Assembly (NCBI GenBank): GCA_018340375.1
Contig: JAFFJZ010000010.1
Location: 1,178,001 to 1,242,000, forward strand
Direction: 5' to 3'
DNA: 64,000 bases
Source: Gonatopus flavifemur
Lineage: Eukaryota > Arthropoda > Insecta > Hymenoptera > Dryinidae
The notes beneath the pieces were generated by a model, which was not told the origin of the DNA, made no database searches, and saw nothing but the letters and a program-made list of their open reading frames with translations. Every line of letters begins with the position of its first letter. The first letter of the stretch is position 1. Made by a program: the position numbers and the translations under genes. This document shows positions 1-12,190 of the stretch, in pieces.

Positions 1-336
1 AAAAAGCGAGCTGATCCAACAAATTTGATGTTGTTCTCATATGCAATCATCTAAAAGTACTCCAAATCAGTTCTCAAACGAACGAGTTATATGTATTGTT
101 ATTTTCATCTATCCAAATATTAGCAAATTATTTTTGTCCATCTGTGCAATTTAAAACAATAAAAACAGTGATTCACGGAAAATTCTTTTGCGCAACAGTT
201 TCAAATTTTGAAAAAAAATTCAAGCTTCTCAAAACGTATCTCAAAAATCTCGTGTTTCTCCAATGGTAGTTGAGTATACCTTTAGCTCAGTGGAGATTCA
301 AAGCAGAGCTGTAGAATCTATTCTACTACTACTCTA
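1..336. other. no feature seen
   Basis: This is AT-rich sequence before the first inverted-repeat element. No open frame or repeat is recognised. Confidence 0.4.
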
Positions 337-545
337 CACAGAAAAAATTGTATGATTCTTTCAACCGATTGGTATGGCTGTATTTAGTTCATCCCGAACT
401 TATGGCTGCTCGAACCAGAAATTTAATTGTGACAAACAGATAAGTGATAAAATTGAGCAGATTTTCGGTTCGAATGGTCATAAATTTGGGGTGAACCAAA
501 TACAGCCATACATTTGGTTGAAACAACCATACAATTTTTTCCATG
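337..545. mobile_element. MITE with about 100-bp inverted arms and TA flanks
   Basis: The left end CACAGAAAAAATTGTATG and the complement of the right end (CATGGAAAAAATTGTATG) start two arms that stay similar over about 100 bp each, so the element folds almost end to end. TA precedes (335-336) and follows (546-547) it, the target duplication of Tc1/mariner-type elements. The 81-codon frame over it (374-619) is a by-product. Confidence 0.75.
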
Positions 546-911
546 TACGTGAATTCTGCGAGGATATTCCAATTCTTATTCGAGATACGCTATTTAAAAA
601 GGAACGTGTTATGAGTTGAAAACACCCTGTTGAAATTGAAGGTATTTGTTTTCCTCGAATAACAAATTTTTTTCAACAGCACATAAAATCATCATGGTTT
701 TGAAACAGCATTCGCGTGTCCCTGAATAACTTGGTAGTATGAGAAAACGGAAACCCAACTTCAGGAATTCACATTCATATAAGAATTTAGTATATTCAAT
801 ACATACATTTCTTTCCATCCATTTACTTACATATCCATAAGGGATCCTGAATTTAGCTTTTGACGACGTGTACATTAGGACGAGAAAAGAAATGAAGAGA
901 AACAAAAAACG
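546..911. other. no gene; small hairpin at 627-683
   Basis: CTGTTGAAA near 627 and TTTCAACAG near 675 form a short stem and resemble the tips of the element at 7631-7919. No coding evidence is seen. Confidence 0.4.
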
Positions 912-1166
912 TTGAAGAGGATTATGACGCATGCGGTATTTCGGCATCCAAGATATGAGAAGATAAATAGAAACTTGTCATGCCGTAGAAGAATGTCCGT
1001 AAAATTTCAACAATATCTGGAAGATCTTGGCTACGAAATATTTTATAAAGACCCGAATGGATATAATCCCACAAACTATCTTCGACGTTTTCTAAATCCA
1101 AATGAAACTATTGTAATTTTGTTGGTTATTGTTTTTGAAATTCATTTAGATTGTTGTTTACGTTGA
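912..1166 (+). CDS. unrecognised short open frame
   Basis: The frame holds 84 codons if a TTG is counted as the start; the first ATG is at 924. The predicted peptide is basic at the N-terminus and contains KFQQYLEDLGYEIFYKDPNG, which reads more like real protein than most frames here. It ends in a hydrophobic stretch. I recognise no family, no splice sites are obvious, and frames of this length are expected by chance. Confidence 0.12.
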   Translation: MKRIMTHAVFRHPRYEKINRNLSCRRRMSVKFQQYLEDLGYEIFYKDPNGYNPTNYLRRFLNPNETIVILLVIVFEIHLDCCLR

Positions 1167-1169
1167 ATT

Positions 1170-4100
1170 TACGTTCTAATAATTCTCGAGTTTTCAGTTC
1201 TTTCGTTCAGTCTTATCCGTTGGAATTTGAGACATGGAAATACATTGTTCAAAGTAAAGGTGATGAAATTGAAAGCATAACTTGATAACGGAGGATTTGA
1301 ATTTTGAGTTTCAAAGTAACAAATTCTACGAATGATCTTACGCGTTATACACACTGTGATAGAACACCGAGAAGAATATATCAGTTACCCCCCCAACTTT
1401 TTGCCTCAACCTTTTTAAAAAAAGAAAATAAAAGAGGAATGTGGTATCAAACACCAACGTCGTGAATCAAAAAATAAATTCGATGTCCTCTCCAATCGAG
1501 TCTCTTAAAAAAACACCACAAACTCACAATACTTGGAGGAAAATATATTTCTAGATTATCCAAGCGATTAAATATTGATGAAATCGATAAATCACCTTGC
1601 TTTGTGTTCAAACTAACAGTTATTTGAACGTATTACTGCAACCCTTCGATTTTCTCCACTCTCCGATACATAAGGACTTCCTAACAAGCAATAAAGTATT
1701 TAATCCAACAATTCCATGATGACTTTTAGTTCAGAAATTACGAAGATGTACGATGCATATCCCCAAGTTTTTAATGAAATTCTATTCAAATCTTGAGAAC
1801 CAATTTGTAAAAACCTGCTCACTTTACATACTTTTATATATCAGAATATTCAACTTTTCAGTATCTCCAGCAGTGCCATTGATTTTAATCGACAAGCATG
1901 CCCTCGTAAAACGTCAAGTTTGCTTGAGATGAAATTCACAAAGCAGTGGTGAAATGTTACTACCATGTCGCATCTCCTTTAAACAATTCTGATATTCTCT
2001 TCAGCGGATTTCTCGCAGCCACTGGGGAGATAATCGCTAATTACATTTTGCATGCGAGATACGTCCGTGCTCATTGTTGCACGTAAGCTGCATCGTTCCA
2101 AAATTCACTCGCGTAAGGAAAACTTATTCCGTCATGTGTCCCTTGGTAATGACAAAGAACATCTCATGACTATCTCACTTATTTCTAGCACATGTCTTTC
2201 GTTAGTAGATACGGTTCCAAGTCCTCCTCCCCCTCTACATACCTCAATTAGAAGTAACACGAAGTATATGTATGTCTATGAAGAAAATGCATCTCTCTTT
2301 TGAAGAAGCCAACCGTAGCCTCGTTTTACCACTTATGCATTCTCCCTCTCTTTTTCTTTTATGTCACCCATTGTAGATAGAAGATGGTTACCTGTTACTG
2401 TGAATTTTATACTCATATGACCTTACTTAATCCTTTTTAGCTCTCGCAAGGAATCGTTTTTTTTTCCAAATGCGGGTACTCTAAAAAAATACTAAATCAT
2501 AAAAAGTATATTCTGAAGTACAAATATCATCACCCGAAAAAATGATGAAGGAATTTCATCAATTCAGCTGTAAATTACATTCCAAGTTTCAGTTGTGTTG
2601 CTATGTAACTTTGCTTCGCAATTAAGATAAATTCATTTTCACTTCGTATGATTTTTACTTACATAAAAAGGAAAAAATGAACACAGTACAGAATCTCAAT
2701 TCTGAATGGGATATAATCAACGTGTTGATTTTTTCTTAAGTTGACCTCAGTGATGCCAGAAATTCCAACTTCCGTCAACTCTTGCCCCCTCGATCAAGAT
2801 ATTTTGCCTCTATACTATCAAATTTCTTTTGTCGGCTGCTTCATCGTGTGCGTGAAATGTCTATACCGATGGGGCTTGGTCAATGGGGGCAAAACTTGGT
2901 TTCTTGCATCACTGGTTGACCTCCCTCTTCTGCGATGAAAATATGTGAATATTCTGTTAGAAATGATGTATCTTGTATAGACATGGCCGCAATGGTTCTA
3001 CACAACTTTTGAGATTCACTTCCTCATTTCGCCTACTCACACATCGTCTATATTACGTACTCATTCGCGTACAAGAACTCGTACATGAACACACAGTGTG
3101 CTTTAGCTTGACTAAGAGAGGAAAACATTCCGGTTGGTTAATCAAACGGAGAAACCTCCTCGGCGCTTTCCTTCGTGCAATTAAGGAAACGTCGATTAGA
3201 TTCCTTCGAACGTGATCCTTGGATCTTTGGGTTGCAAACGTAACAACTTAATATACGCCAGCATGAACATTTTATCGGCTTTGTGATGATTTTCTTAGAA
3301 GGAAGAGACGTTTTATTCGTATATAAGAGGAATATGAGGAAGATATTATTGATTTCCTTGATTCTCCGCTAAGTTGGAAGAATTTACATTTCATTGTAAT
3401 ACGAAGGAAATGAACTATGAGAAGACTTCGAAATTTTCTGATTGCATTTGATGACGAAACTAATTTGATTTTTACACATCGTGAGCAATTTTTCAGAAAA
3501 TTGTGACAAAAAGATTGGTGTTTAAAATTGATTTGAATGATTGATTTAATGGAATTAATTGACTAATGATAACTTTCCATCTTGAAGAAATTCTTTATAT
3601 CTAATTATGCCATACAATTATTGATCAATGATTTTCCAATGGTGATATCAAAATCATATTAGTGTTCCAAATGAATCATGTTCATTTCAATGCAAAATGG
3701 AATGTGTAAAAATTGAAATCAATACATTTCTCCATGATATACTATGAAAGGAATGTTTGACGTGAAGATTAGGATTATTGTACATTACATGTAATTCACT
3801 TATTACCTTAACTCAGTAGAGCGTGTCATACTTTTTCAAGTCCCGTGATTGTGAATATAATATTATATTCATTCTTTAGATGCGCATATTCCAAAGTATA
3901 GATCGTGAACCGATCTCTGGAGATTTTGGAATGATTCCCTAAACACAAACGAAATAAATAAGCTGCATATTTACAACACGATTACTGTATAAAAATAATC
4001 TCGTGATACTATCGAGGATAAAAATGCGGAACATTGTGTATCTAGTGGTTTGTTGGTTGATCTTTGTTAACCAGTACGTGGCAACCTGATGACGTGTCCG

Positions 4101-4870
4101 GAACATATAGTCAGTTAGTTGTTGTTTGTGTTAACAGTCACATGTACAACCCACGAATGTGTACTGATTTTACGTAAAATACGGTTGTTTGCCAACTCTA
4201 TTACATCTCAACACCCCAGACCTCGCGCTGAAAGGAAATGAAAATACGATATAATTTAGGTGAGTTTACGAATCGTTTCAACGTCGTTACCACGTTACAA
4301 ACTTCTATTTTCATCAGATACAATCAAATCTTATAATGCAAGGAGCAGGTTTGGGTCAGCCCTGGCCCAATAGTTATGCACAAGTCTGTAGCCGTTACAA
4401 ATTCAAAATTCCTTGACTGATGATTACCATTATGCCACTCGTGTTGACTATACTGACCTAATGTTTCCTGATGAATGTGTGTTTACGCTTATGTCAAGCA
4501 TGAAACAAATGCAATAGCCTTTCGTGGACGATTATAAATGAAGCATGATCGATCATTTGGAACAACGGGACAATTTTGGCCCAATCGTCCTTAGCCAAAT
4601 ATAGTTCCTCATATATGTGCCAAGCTTGGGAAAAACTTCAGTTTTGTTTTCAATCTTCTCAATATTCGCATGGGGATATTTCATCCTTTCCGCAAGGTCT
4701 TACAGAGAAAATGACCCTCAATAATGAGCAAAACCTGGTTTTCCTTGAATTTTAGAGACTTCTTCTTTTCCCAAAAGTTCGATTCCTTAAAACGTAAATA
4801 GTTTAATTCTTATTTACCAAAGGTTAAAAATTTACCAAAATAGGTTAAAATAGCAGCATAATTGTCATCC
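1170..4870. other. 3.7 kb without recognised genes
   Basis: The sequence is AT-rich. It includes a tip-like GTGATGCCAGAAA at about 2750 (compare the TGCCAG family near RpS5) and a perfect 18-bp palindrome at 3853-3870. The short frames are chance-level and show no conserved motif. Confidence 0.45.
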
Positions 4871-4992
4871 TATAATTGTTACAACACAGTGTAGTAAGAA
4901 TTAAAGTTTAATGATTTGAAAAATCGTTCAATTTGGTGCAACTTTACATCATTAAGCATTAATTTTGACTACATTGTGTTGTAAAAATTATA
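4871..4992. mobile_element. short MITE or hairpin, TTACAACACAGTGTAGT tips
   Basis: TATAATTGTTACAACACAGT at the left is mirrored by the complement of the right end, TATAATTTTTACAACACAAT. Arms of about 45 bp surround a short centre. TA occurs at both ends. Confidence 0.65.
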
Positions 4993-5882
4993 CTGTGTCA
5001 CTGACGCTGCTACCTTAGTATAAAATGTAGTAATATTTAAAACCATATCTCCCTCCATGTACAACTGTGAAAAGAGTTCTTTGTATAATTGAACCGTCTA
5101 CTTCAGATCTTTCATGCTTTCTCTCCGAAGTATTTTTCAATGTTTCAAAGTGAAGTTTTAGATGAAGAAAAACACCACTTCCCCTCATAGTATATTGTAT
5201 TTCAACTGAATAACGGTAATAGATACATTACACAAATTGAAATTCATTGTGGAACCATCGTCAGTACAAAATCAAATTTCCACCCTGAAAGAAGATAACT
5301 TCTCCCATTTGCCAAATCATAGTCGAATACGTGCTTTCTTTTTCTGTTTTCCAAAGAAATCTCTCGACTATATTTGAATCCATCCATCCACATTCGCCTC
5401 ATTTTAGTCACTAACTTCGTTTATCTCACACACTTCCCTTCCAGCTCCCAATTGAATCGACTTGATAAAAGTTTCCCTTCCCGTTTCCAATTAACGCCGC
5501 CGTCTCGCTTATTTGTGCCGCAAAACTTCCGTTCCTCTATTCTTTTTTCTTTACTCTTTCTGTCTCGTCTTCATGGATCATTCAAATTCGATTTGTCGAG
5601 AGATAAATTCATTTCTTCATTAAACTAAGTGATTCTGTTGCTATGGAAAGTAGTTTAGAGGATCTGTAATTTTTCCAAAGCGTTAAAAATCGATTCATCG
5701 TTCTCGATGTTCTTGCGAATAGTGAATCTTGAACAAATAGTAAGAAAAAGTATGTCAAGGGTTGAAGAGGATAACATAAGAATGTTTGTTGAATAAATCG
5801 AGATAATTTCCACACGGAAAAAAGAAAATGGAGGAAATTGCATTAGCTACAGACGTAATGTTTTTTTACACTGTTTTTTTAC
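4993..5882. other. no gene; pyrimidine-rich tract at about 5390-5580
   Basis: The C/T-rich part suppresses stop codons and so gives an 84-codon frame that is not convincing as a gene. A CACGGAAAAAA motif at about 5814 resembles the tip of the CACGG element family. Confidence 0.45.
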
Positions 5883-5978
5883 AAAATGAAAACTTTATTT
5901 AAAATATGAGGAACAAAAACGTTTCATTCGAAGTATTGCCCATCACTAGAGACCACTTTCTCCCATCTTTCTGGCAGT
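5883..5978 (-). pseudogene. mariner transposase tail fragment
   Basis: Read on the - strand, the sequence encodes LPERWEKVVSSDGQYFE, the conserved last residues of mariner (DD34D) transposases. Only the extreme C-terminus survives. It abuts the 31-bp minisatellite, which begins at 5981, so the array replaced or interrupted the rest of the gene. Confidence 0.75.
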
Positions 5979-5980
5979 AT

Positions 5981-6496
5981 ATGCTAGGCAGAACTACTCG
6001 AATCCCGCACAATGCTGGCCAGAACTATGCAAAATGAGTGCGATGCTGGTGAGAATTCTTTGAATTTCTTGTAATGCTGATCAGAACTATTCATGATCAA
6101 TGCAATGCTGGTCGGAACTCCTTGGATTATACGCAATACTCGACAGAACTTTTCGAATTCTGCGCAATGCTAGTCAGAACTATTCAGAACCAGTGCGATG
6201 CTGATGAGAACTACTTGAATTCGGCACCGCTGGTCGGAACTATCCAGATCCAATGGGATGCCGATGAAGACTATTCGAATTCTGTATAATGCTGATCGGA
6301 GCTCTCCAAAATTGGTGCAATGATGGACAAAACTCCTCGAATTAGGCGCAATGCTGTTCAGAACCGTTCGAATTCCCCGCAATGCTGGTCAGAACTATTC
6401 AAAATCAGTGCATTTGCCGGTCAGAACTATCCGAATTCTGTGCGACGCTGATCAAAACTCTTGCGTGAAATGCTGACCGGAATTTTCTACAATCCT
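5981..6496. repeat. 31-bp minisatellite, about 17 degenerate copies
   Basis: The units follow the pattern ATGCTGGTCAGAACTATTCG + AATTCTGTGCA, many exactly 31 bp and each diverged by several bases. The pattern is seen from 5981 to about 6496. A further degenerate unit occurs at about 6752-6785, beyond the inserted element at 6503-6708. Because 31 is not a multiple of three, the frames over the array have no coding meaning. Confidence 0.85.
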
Positions 6497-6502
6497 GTCC
6501 AA

Positions 6503-6708
6503 GACGGAGAAAAAAATATCGCTGTCATAACGATACTGGATAGTTGTGATGACTATCCGAAGTTTAGTGATATCAGTATCGTTGCTATGATCATACAAAT
6601 CATCCGAGGAACGATATAAATAGCCAGCATAGCCATCTGCATCGTCACCATAGCGATACGGTATTGTCACTACAGCTATCGTTATAATAGCCATACTTTT
6701 TTCCCGTG
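6503..6708. mobile_element. MITE inserted in the minisatellite
   Basis: GACGGAGAAAAAAATATCGC at the left and the complement of the right end (CACGGGAAAAAAGTATGGCT) form inverted repeats that extend through ATAACGATA. Minisatellite-like sequence lies on both sides, so this element landed in an existing array. Confidence 0.7.
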
Positions 6709-6997
6709 AATGCAGAATCGATGAGATCCTGCATCCAATCACTCGAATTCTGTGGAATACTGGTCAATACCACTCGAAAACAGGCATCCAGGCAGTTGAC
6801 GAATAGGCAGCCAGGCTGACAGACCGACAGACAGAAAGCCAGCGGATACAGAATCAAATTTCGTCCTCCAGCTTCGACAGTTGTTGTACTGTAACAAAAT
6901 TCTGATTTTTCACGTCATAAAATTTCTTGCAATTTTGCGTGATGTCAATGCTTCTTGTATCCTGAAAACAAAATTGGAAGCATCGTTCGCTCCTCAA

Positions 6998-7455
6998 CAT
7001 TGGAACTCCGCATTCATACCTTTCCCGCATGTACATCATCCCAGAACTCAGAAATATTGATCTTCGTCCCAAACTCCTCTCGCAATGCTGAGAGATTTTG
7101 ATGGAATTCAGCATATCATTCGCAAAAATATTGGAAAAAAATAATTTTACTTCTTTCAATCATTGGAACTACCCACTTCCAACTTCGTCGCGTGTCTATC
7201 ATCTTAGAACTCAAAGGTTTTGATCGTTCAGACCTTCCCCCGCTGGAATGCTACCATATCAAGGCGGAACTTGGCATTTCATCCGCATAAATATTGAAAA
7301 CAAATTATTCTATCGCTTTCAATCATTAGAACTCTTCATTTTAAACTCTCTCGCGTATCCACCATCCCAGAACTCAAATATTTCAATGGTTTCAACCTTT
7401 CCCTACTGAAATGCTACCATACCAATGTAGAACTTGGCATTGCATTTTTTCAAAA
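6998..7455. repeat. 163-bp tandem repeat, three degenerate copies
   Basis: Copies begin with CATTGGAACT at 6998, CATTGGAACT at 7161 and CATTAGAACT at 7324, an exact spacing of 163 bp. Shared internal landmarks are CCCAGAACTCA or its variants, AATGCT, and the ATATTGRAAA...CTTTCAAT segment that ends each of the first two units. The size and divergence fit an old satellite remnant. The 101-codon - strand frame at 6854-7159 overlaps copy 1 and is not conserved in copies 2 and 3. Confidence 0.75.
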
Positions 7456-7630
7456 TCCATTTTTTTCGTTAATATGAATGGAACTATTGCTCTGAAACAT
7501 CAAGAACTATAGAACTATGGTGAATGCTACTGGAACTATAACATTTTATCGAAATTTGTATTTTTTTATTTGGTATTATAGTCATCCGGTACTATGGAGT
7601 TCGGTGTAACGTACTTACGTTCGGTACTAT

Positions 7631-7919
7631 CCTTGTTGAAAAGATCTCATAAATTCTAATGAATTCTATTTATTTCTAGGACAGAAACCGCATGAAATCT
7701 AGTACACACAATTGATTTTATACAGTTTCATGAGATTTTGCAAATGGTTTTAATTGAATCTCATAAAGTTCTGACATAATTTTTGCATTCTCATATGAAA
7801 TCATATAAAACCCATAAGTTCTAGGACAGAAACCACATATAGACTGATAAAAACTTGTTAAAATTCATATAAACTGATGAGTTTTATATATGAGAATTGA
7901 TGGGACTTTTTCAACAGGG
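7631..7919. mobile_element. MITE with CCTTGTTGAAAAG tips
   Basis: CCTTGTTGAAAAGATCTCAT at the left matches the complement of the right end, TCCCTGTTGAAAAAGTCCCA. Inside, GTTCTAGGACAGAAACC recurs. The element is non-coding and AT-rich. Confidence 0.65.
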
Positions 7920-9304
7920 AGATACGCTACTCAATAGACTTTACTGTGGAGCATTGTAAATTCGATCTTCTATTGTCTCGTCATTGTTAAATGTCATTAT
8001 TATATTTTTACCGTTACAGGAAAGTGATATCATCCAATGTTATTTAAAACTTGAAATTCATTACTCTCTTGTGTCTCCAATTTATCATTTCCTCCAAATA
8101 TTTGGTGTTTATTTATAGAAAAAAAAAAACAATTAACACTGAATCATTCTCCATAGATAATAAGATCTCAAGATATGGAACTTAATGAACTAATTTCATA
8201 TTTGACGAATATTGATATCATTCAATATCATTAGAATTTCTTTACGCGTAAGATATTGTGCAGGTGACAGTGAATCATTGCGAAGCCCTGACGTGTGTAA
8301 TTTTTAAAAAACAATGGATTCAATAGTTCCAATAACACGCGATTGAATACATGTCAAAACAAAGTGTTTAGAAAAAAAACCTTTGTTACACTTATCTTTA
8401 TCGCTTGAAACCAGGAAAAACACATACATCAACTTGTATGTACATTTCGTATGAATACAAAAATATACGAACATAACATGTACCATATCATCTCTTCATT
8501 TATCAATGCATCGATGAAGATCTACCATAATTCTCTTGTATCCTTCCGCGTGTGTCTTTCGAGATATTCCCTATTCACTGTAATACACTCCGTGTGTTGT
8601 TTATGCACTATATATGCAGTATAAACACAATCGCACATCGCCAAACACATATACACATTGTATATCCTTACACACATAAACAGCACATACACTTTCGCAT
8701 GCAAATACACACACACACACGCACACACACTTTTGTTGAGAAGCAACACCCGTATGTATGAGTATTCAATTCTTTTCATCTGTCTTCCTCTTTCGCGAGA
8801 CCGCGTTTTTAACCCACTTTGAAAACACGATCACAGCTGCACCAGTAAAGTGAGGACAAAAAAAGGAAATCCGAAAAAAAAACGCGAGAAACGACAGTTG
8901 AGAGAGGAGGAGGAGGAAGAAGAAGACAGCTCATAACATACGCACACACAACTCTTTTTTTTTCATACAAGATCCCTTTTCACAAAACCTCTTTTCTCAC
9001 AACTTGAACTTACGACGATGGTGGTATGTACGTTATCGTCGTTACGTCGCGCGGGTCCACAACACATGGCCTGACAAGCCTCCACACGATGTTCGTCCTC
9101 GGTCGGTAATTTTCGACTCCAATCGGTATAGCCATATACGAATCTATTCATTGCGGTACCCTCAGCCACGTTCTCCTAAGGAAAAAACACCATGTGACAC
9201 AATCATCGTATAATTTTGTTTTTCCTTGTACATCATCATATGATCTTTATAATGAAGAAGAAAATATGTGGGTGATTCTCAATTAAGAGGTATTTCCTGC
9301 GGCA
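7920..9304. other. no gene; (CA)n microsatellite at 8705-8730
   Basis: A CA-rich run and a short GA-rich tract at about 8897-8927 are the only features. The frames on both strands of 8522-8779 come from the CA repeat. Confidence 0.5.
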
Positions 9305-9525
9305 CACGGAGAAAAATTTGTAGCAGAGATTCCCATAATAATAGCAGTTTTGGAATACATGGGCATTTATGAACATTTTGTGTCAGATGCAAAGTTATTC
9401 TCACCAAAATGAGGTATGGATTGCCATAATTAAAGGAGGAGTGCACATATAAATGCTCATGTGTCCCAAAACTGCCATTATTATGGTAAATCCTGCTACA
9501 CATTTCCCATACGTTTTCCTCCGTG
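9305..9525. mobile_element. CACGG-tipped MITE with about 65-bp inverted arms
   Basis: CACGGAGAAAAATTTGTAGC on the left pairs with the inverse of the right end, CACGGAGGAAAACG..., and the arms stay similar through CATAATAATAGCAGTTTTGG. The bases next to both tips are CA. It belongs with the elements at 25852-26153 and 35946-36201. Confidence 0.75.
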
Positions 9526-9686
9526 CAATGAAAGAAAAATACTGAAAATTGAGCATTACAGTTTACCAAAAGGGCTAACATGAGACATAACTTCGTTATC
9601 TATGGGTACATCATGTTTTAGTAATGAAATTTTGATGGTGTTTCTTCCCTGGCCTGTCCTCTCCTCGTTTGTCGTACGAACTCACT

Positions 9687-9933
9687 CCCAGATAGAAAAA
9701 TGTCTCAATAATGCCATCATAATGGTGACATGCACGCCAAGAAATGTTTGCATCATGGTACCAAGGTGTTTCCGCATAAAGCATTGTTATTGGCAGCAAA
9801 ACGAGATGATGGTACCATAATGAAGACATAATGTTTACATTTCATGCATCATTGCAATCTGAGCGAAGTTTATGATAGTATGTTTACGGCACGTTATGTT
9901 ACAAAATATTTAGGGCATGGTTTTCTATCTGGG
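9687..9933. mobile_element. 247-bp MITE, copy 1
   Basis: The tips are perfect inverted repeats, CCCAGATAGAAAA and TTTTCTATCTGGG. ACT lies on both sides (9684-9686 and 9934-9936), suggesting a 3-bp target duplication. A nearly identical copy of the same length is at 52968-53214, so the family moved fairly recently. The overlapping 72-codon frames are by-products. Confidence 0.85.
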
Positions 9934-9936
9934 ACT

Positions 9937-10635
9937 AGAAAACGAGATCCTATTCCGATCATATTGTTATAATATTTCGTGTATATGTTCTTCCATTGAT
10001 AAATTATCGTGTTGTAGGGTTGGAACTACCAACGTATTTCTCGAAAGTGATTTTTTTTCAATTCAGATTATGTCCCTCAACTTTGATGTAACCTCCCCTG
10101 GCATACTTTTATAGTCATAAATAATTATCGGATGTTTCGCGAAAATTTCCATCCACCGTTCCTATTATCCGATCGTTATGAAATTTTTACCACAATTTTA
10201 TGCAGTGCCGATGTTTGTCCCACATGAGTTCCAACCTGATCTTCACATGAAAGTGGGAGACAGAAAAGAAACGTGTTATTGAAAATTGTGATTTTGGGAC
10301 AAGGGCATGGTTCCCAATTCGCAGAGTTTTTTCAGTGCATTGCAATATACGTATATATTTCAATTTCTGTTGATTTCTAAGCCCAACGGAACCTCAAATC
10401 TGCTTACAACTAGAGAACGTCTAAATATGTCTCTCAGACGTCCGTCGGATGTTCAAATGGCCACATTTAAATGGGACATTCAGCACCCTCGAAAATCCTT
10501 AGAACTTGTGTTTCATAAGAACCCGCCCATAAATCTCAAAACCGCTAAATTCACGTCCACCATATTGAATTCGCCATCTTGAATTCGTTTTTTTGACGTC
10601 AGATTTGGATTTATCACCCTCGAAATCCCCTATCA
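9937..10635. other. no gene seen
   Basis: The short frames at 9917-10114 and 10307-10582 have no recognised similarity. No repeat structure is noticed. Confidence 0.45.
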
Positions 10636-10961
10636 CCCAGTCTAAGCAGCAACAGAAGTTCAAAGTATGTATATCCGAAATAGAAACGTTCGTAGAATGT
10701 ACGAATGAGATACAAAGAACATATGATGAAAGTTCATGGAATATTCGGATGAGGCTGTTTTAAACATACTTAGAACGTACACAGTACATTCGAAATGTAC
10801 GATATTCATTCAATCGACGTTCGATTGACGTACCGTCGTATATTCGATTACATACGTTCGATGAACATGCATAGCACCTATGAAACGGTCTTTTGAAATA
10901 TGAATAGAACATATTTCGAATATTCGAACAATGTTTATAGTATATTCTGGTGCTACTTGGG
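10636..10961. mobile_element. CCCAAGTAGC-family MITE, copy A
   Basis: The right end is GTGCTACTTGGG and the left end is CCCAGTCTAAGCAGCAA. The whole 326 bp matches 47656-47973 in inverse orientation, including the tract TACCGTCGTATATTCGATTA and its partner. It is non-coding. Confidence 0.8.
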
Positions 10962-12039
10962 AGGTTTCATAAAAATCTGTGTATGCAAGCCAGAATAACA
11001 AATGTGTAAACATATCACAATATCTCAATGATATTGCAGCAACATTGTGAGATACTCAATGTATTTCGTACGAATTTTTATTGAAAAACTTTTAATAATC
11101 TCGATTAAACAATAAAGACTTTGTGATAATTTGAAGAAAGACTGATAAGTTCTTGCACAGCACTTGTCATATTTGTCCAAACTGAGGAATGAAGGAGTCG
11201 CATGTTCATTTTTTCTGAACAAAACATATTTTGATTTCAATAAATTCTCATCAATATGAATTCTTCCGCAACTCCTTTTTTCCTTTCACTCCCATCAACA
11301 AATATTTGAAAACAGGAGAAAAACGTAATTTTGCCTCGAGCTATGCGAGTTGATGAAAGTTATGGCGCGTATGCGATGATTGGGGTGAGATACCACATGC
11401 CACGAACACCCCTCAGTGGCATCGAAACGTGACGGGATTCTCAAATATAAAATCTTTTTCTTCCTATTTTCATCCTCTTACGATTCTTTTCTTTTCTTCA
11501 CTCTTCACTTCCGTCACGTTTTTCTACGTTCTTCTTTTTTCCGCTCTCGCCTTCTCTTCTTCCTCCTCATATCATTTTTTGAATTCTTTTCTCATGAATG
11601 AGAAGCAGCATGGTTTTTCGAATGTCTCTTCCACTTCGAAATTTTTATTTCAAAGTAAGAGAATTCAAAGAGCTCCAGACTAATGAAAATTTCATGGTAG
11701 ACGAGACTGTTATCTTCATGCGCGAAGAATTAATTTCTATTAGCCAAATTGTATTCAGATGAATGTAATATAATTTGATGTTCATTCAATCAGTATAGGG
11801 ATCTATTTGTCTGATTAAGCGAGTTCGTTGGATGTACTATCTTATTCCATTGTAGCAGCGGAATATTGTTCCTTTGAACCTTTTGGAAGTTATCTATGTT
11901 TCCGGTTAGAATCCAAATTGTTTGGGATGAAGAGAAATTGGTTAACGATTAGCGAATAGTATGCTTCGCGTATCAAGTTTTTGGAATACTGTAATATATA
12001 TAATTTTATACGTCTGCTTATGTGGAGTTATACAACGGG
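10962..12039. other. no gene; pyrimidine-rich tract at about 11450-11600
   Basis: The overlapping frames at 11416-11683 are rich in Phe, Ser and Leu because of the C/T-rich strand, and are not convincing as genes. Confidence 0.45.
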
Positions 12040-12190
12040 GTATACAGAGATCTCTGATCTGTAATTAATCAGTATTACGCTGTTATTGGTTGCACGCAAA
12101 TAGCGATTGAATCGTTTGGTGGAATACTGTTAACATCGATACTCACTGATTGTAAACAGAACGACGTAATTAACGCTTAATTACCCTCCG
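12040..12190. promoter_or_regulatory. possible enhancer, clustered TAATTA sites
   Basis: TAATTA occurs at 12062, 12167 and 12178 in a short stretch of mixed composition without repeat structure, together with TAATCAG and ATCGAT words. Clustered homeodomain-type sites are known in developmental enhancers. No conservation data were available, and AT-rich DNA produces such words by chance. Confidence 0.2.
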
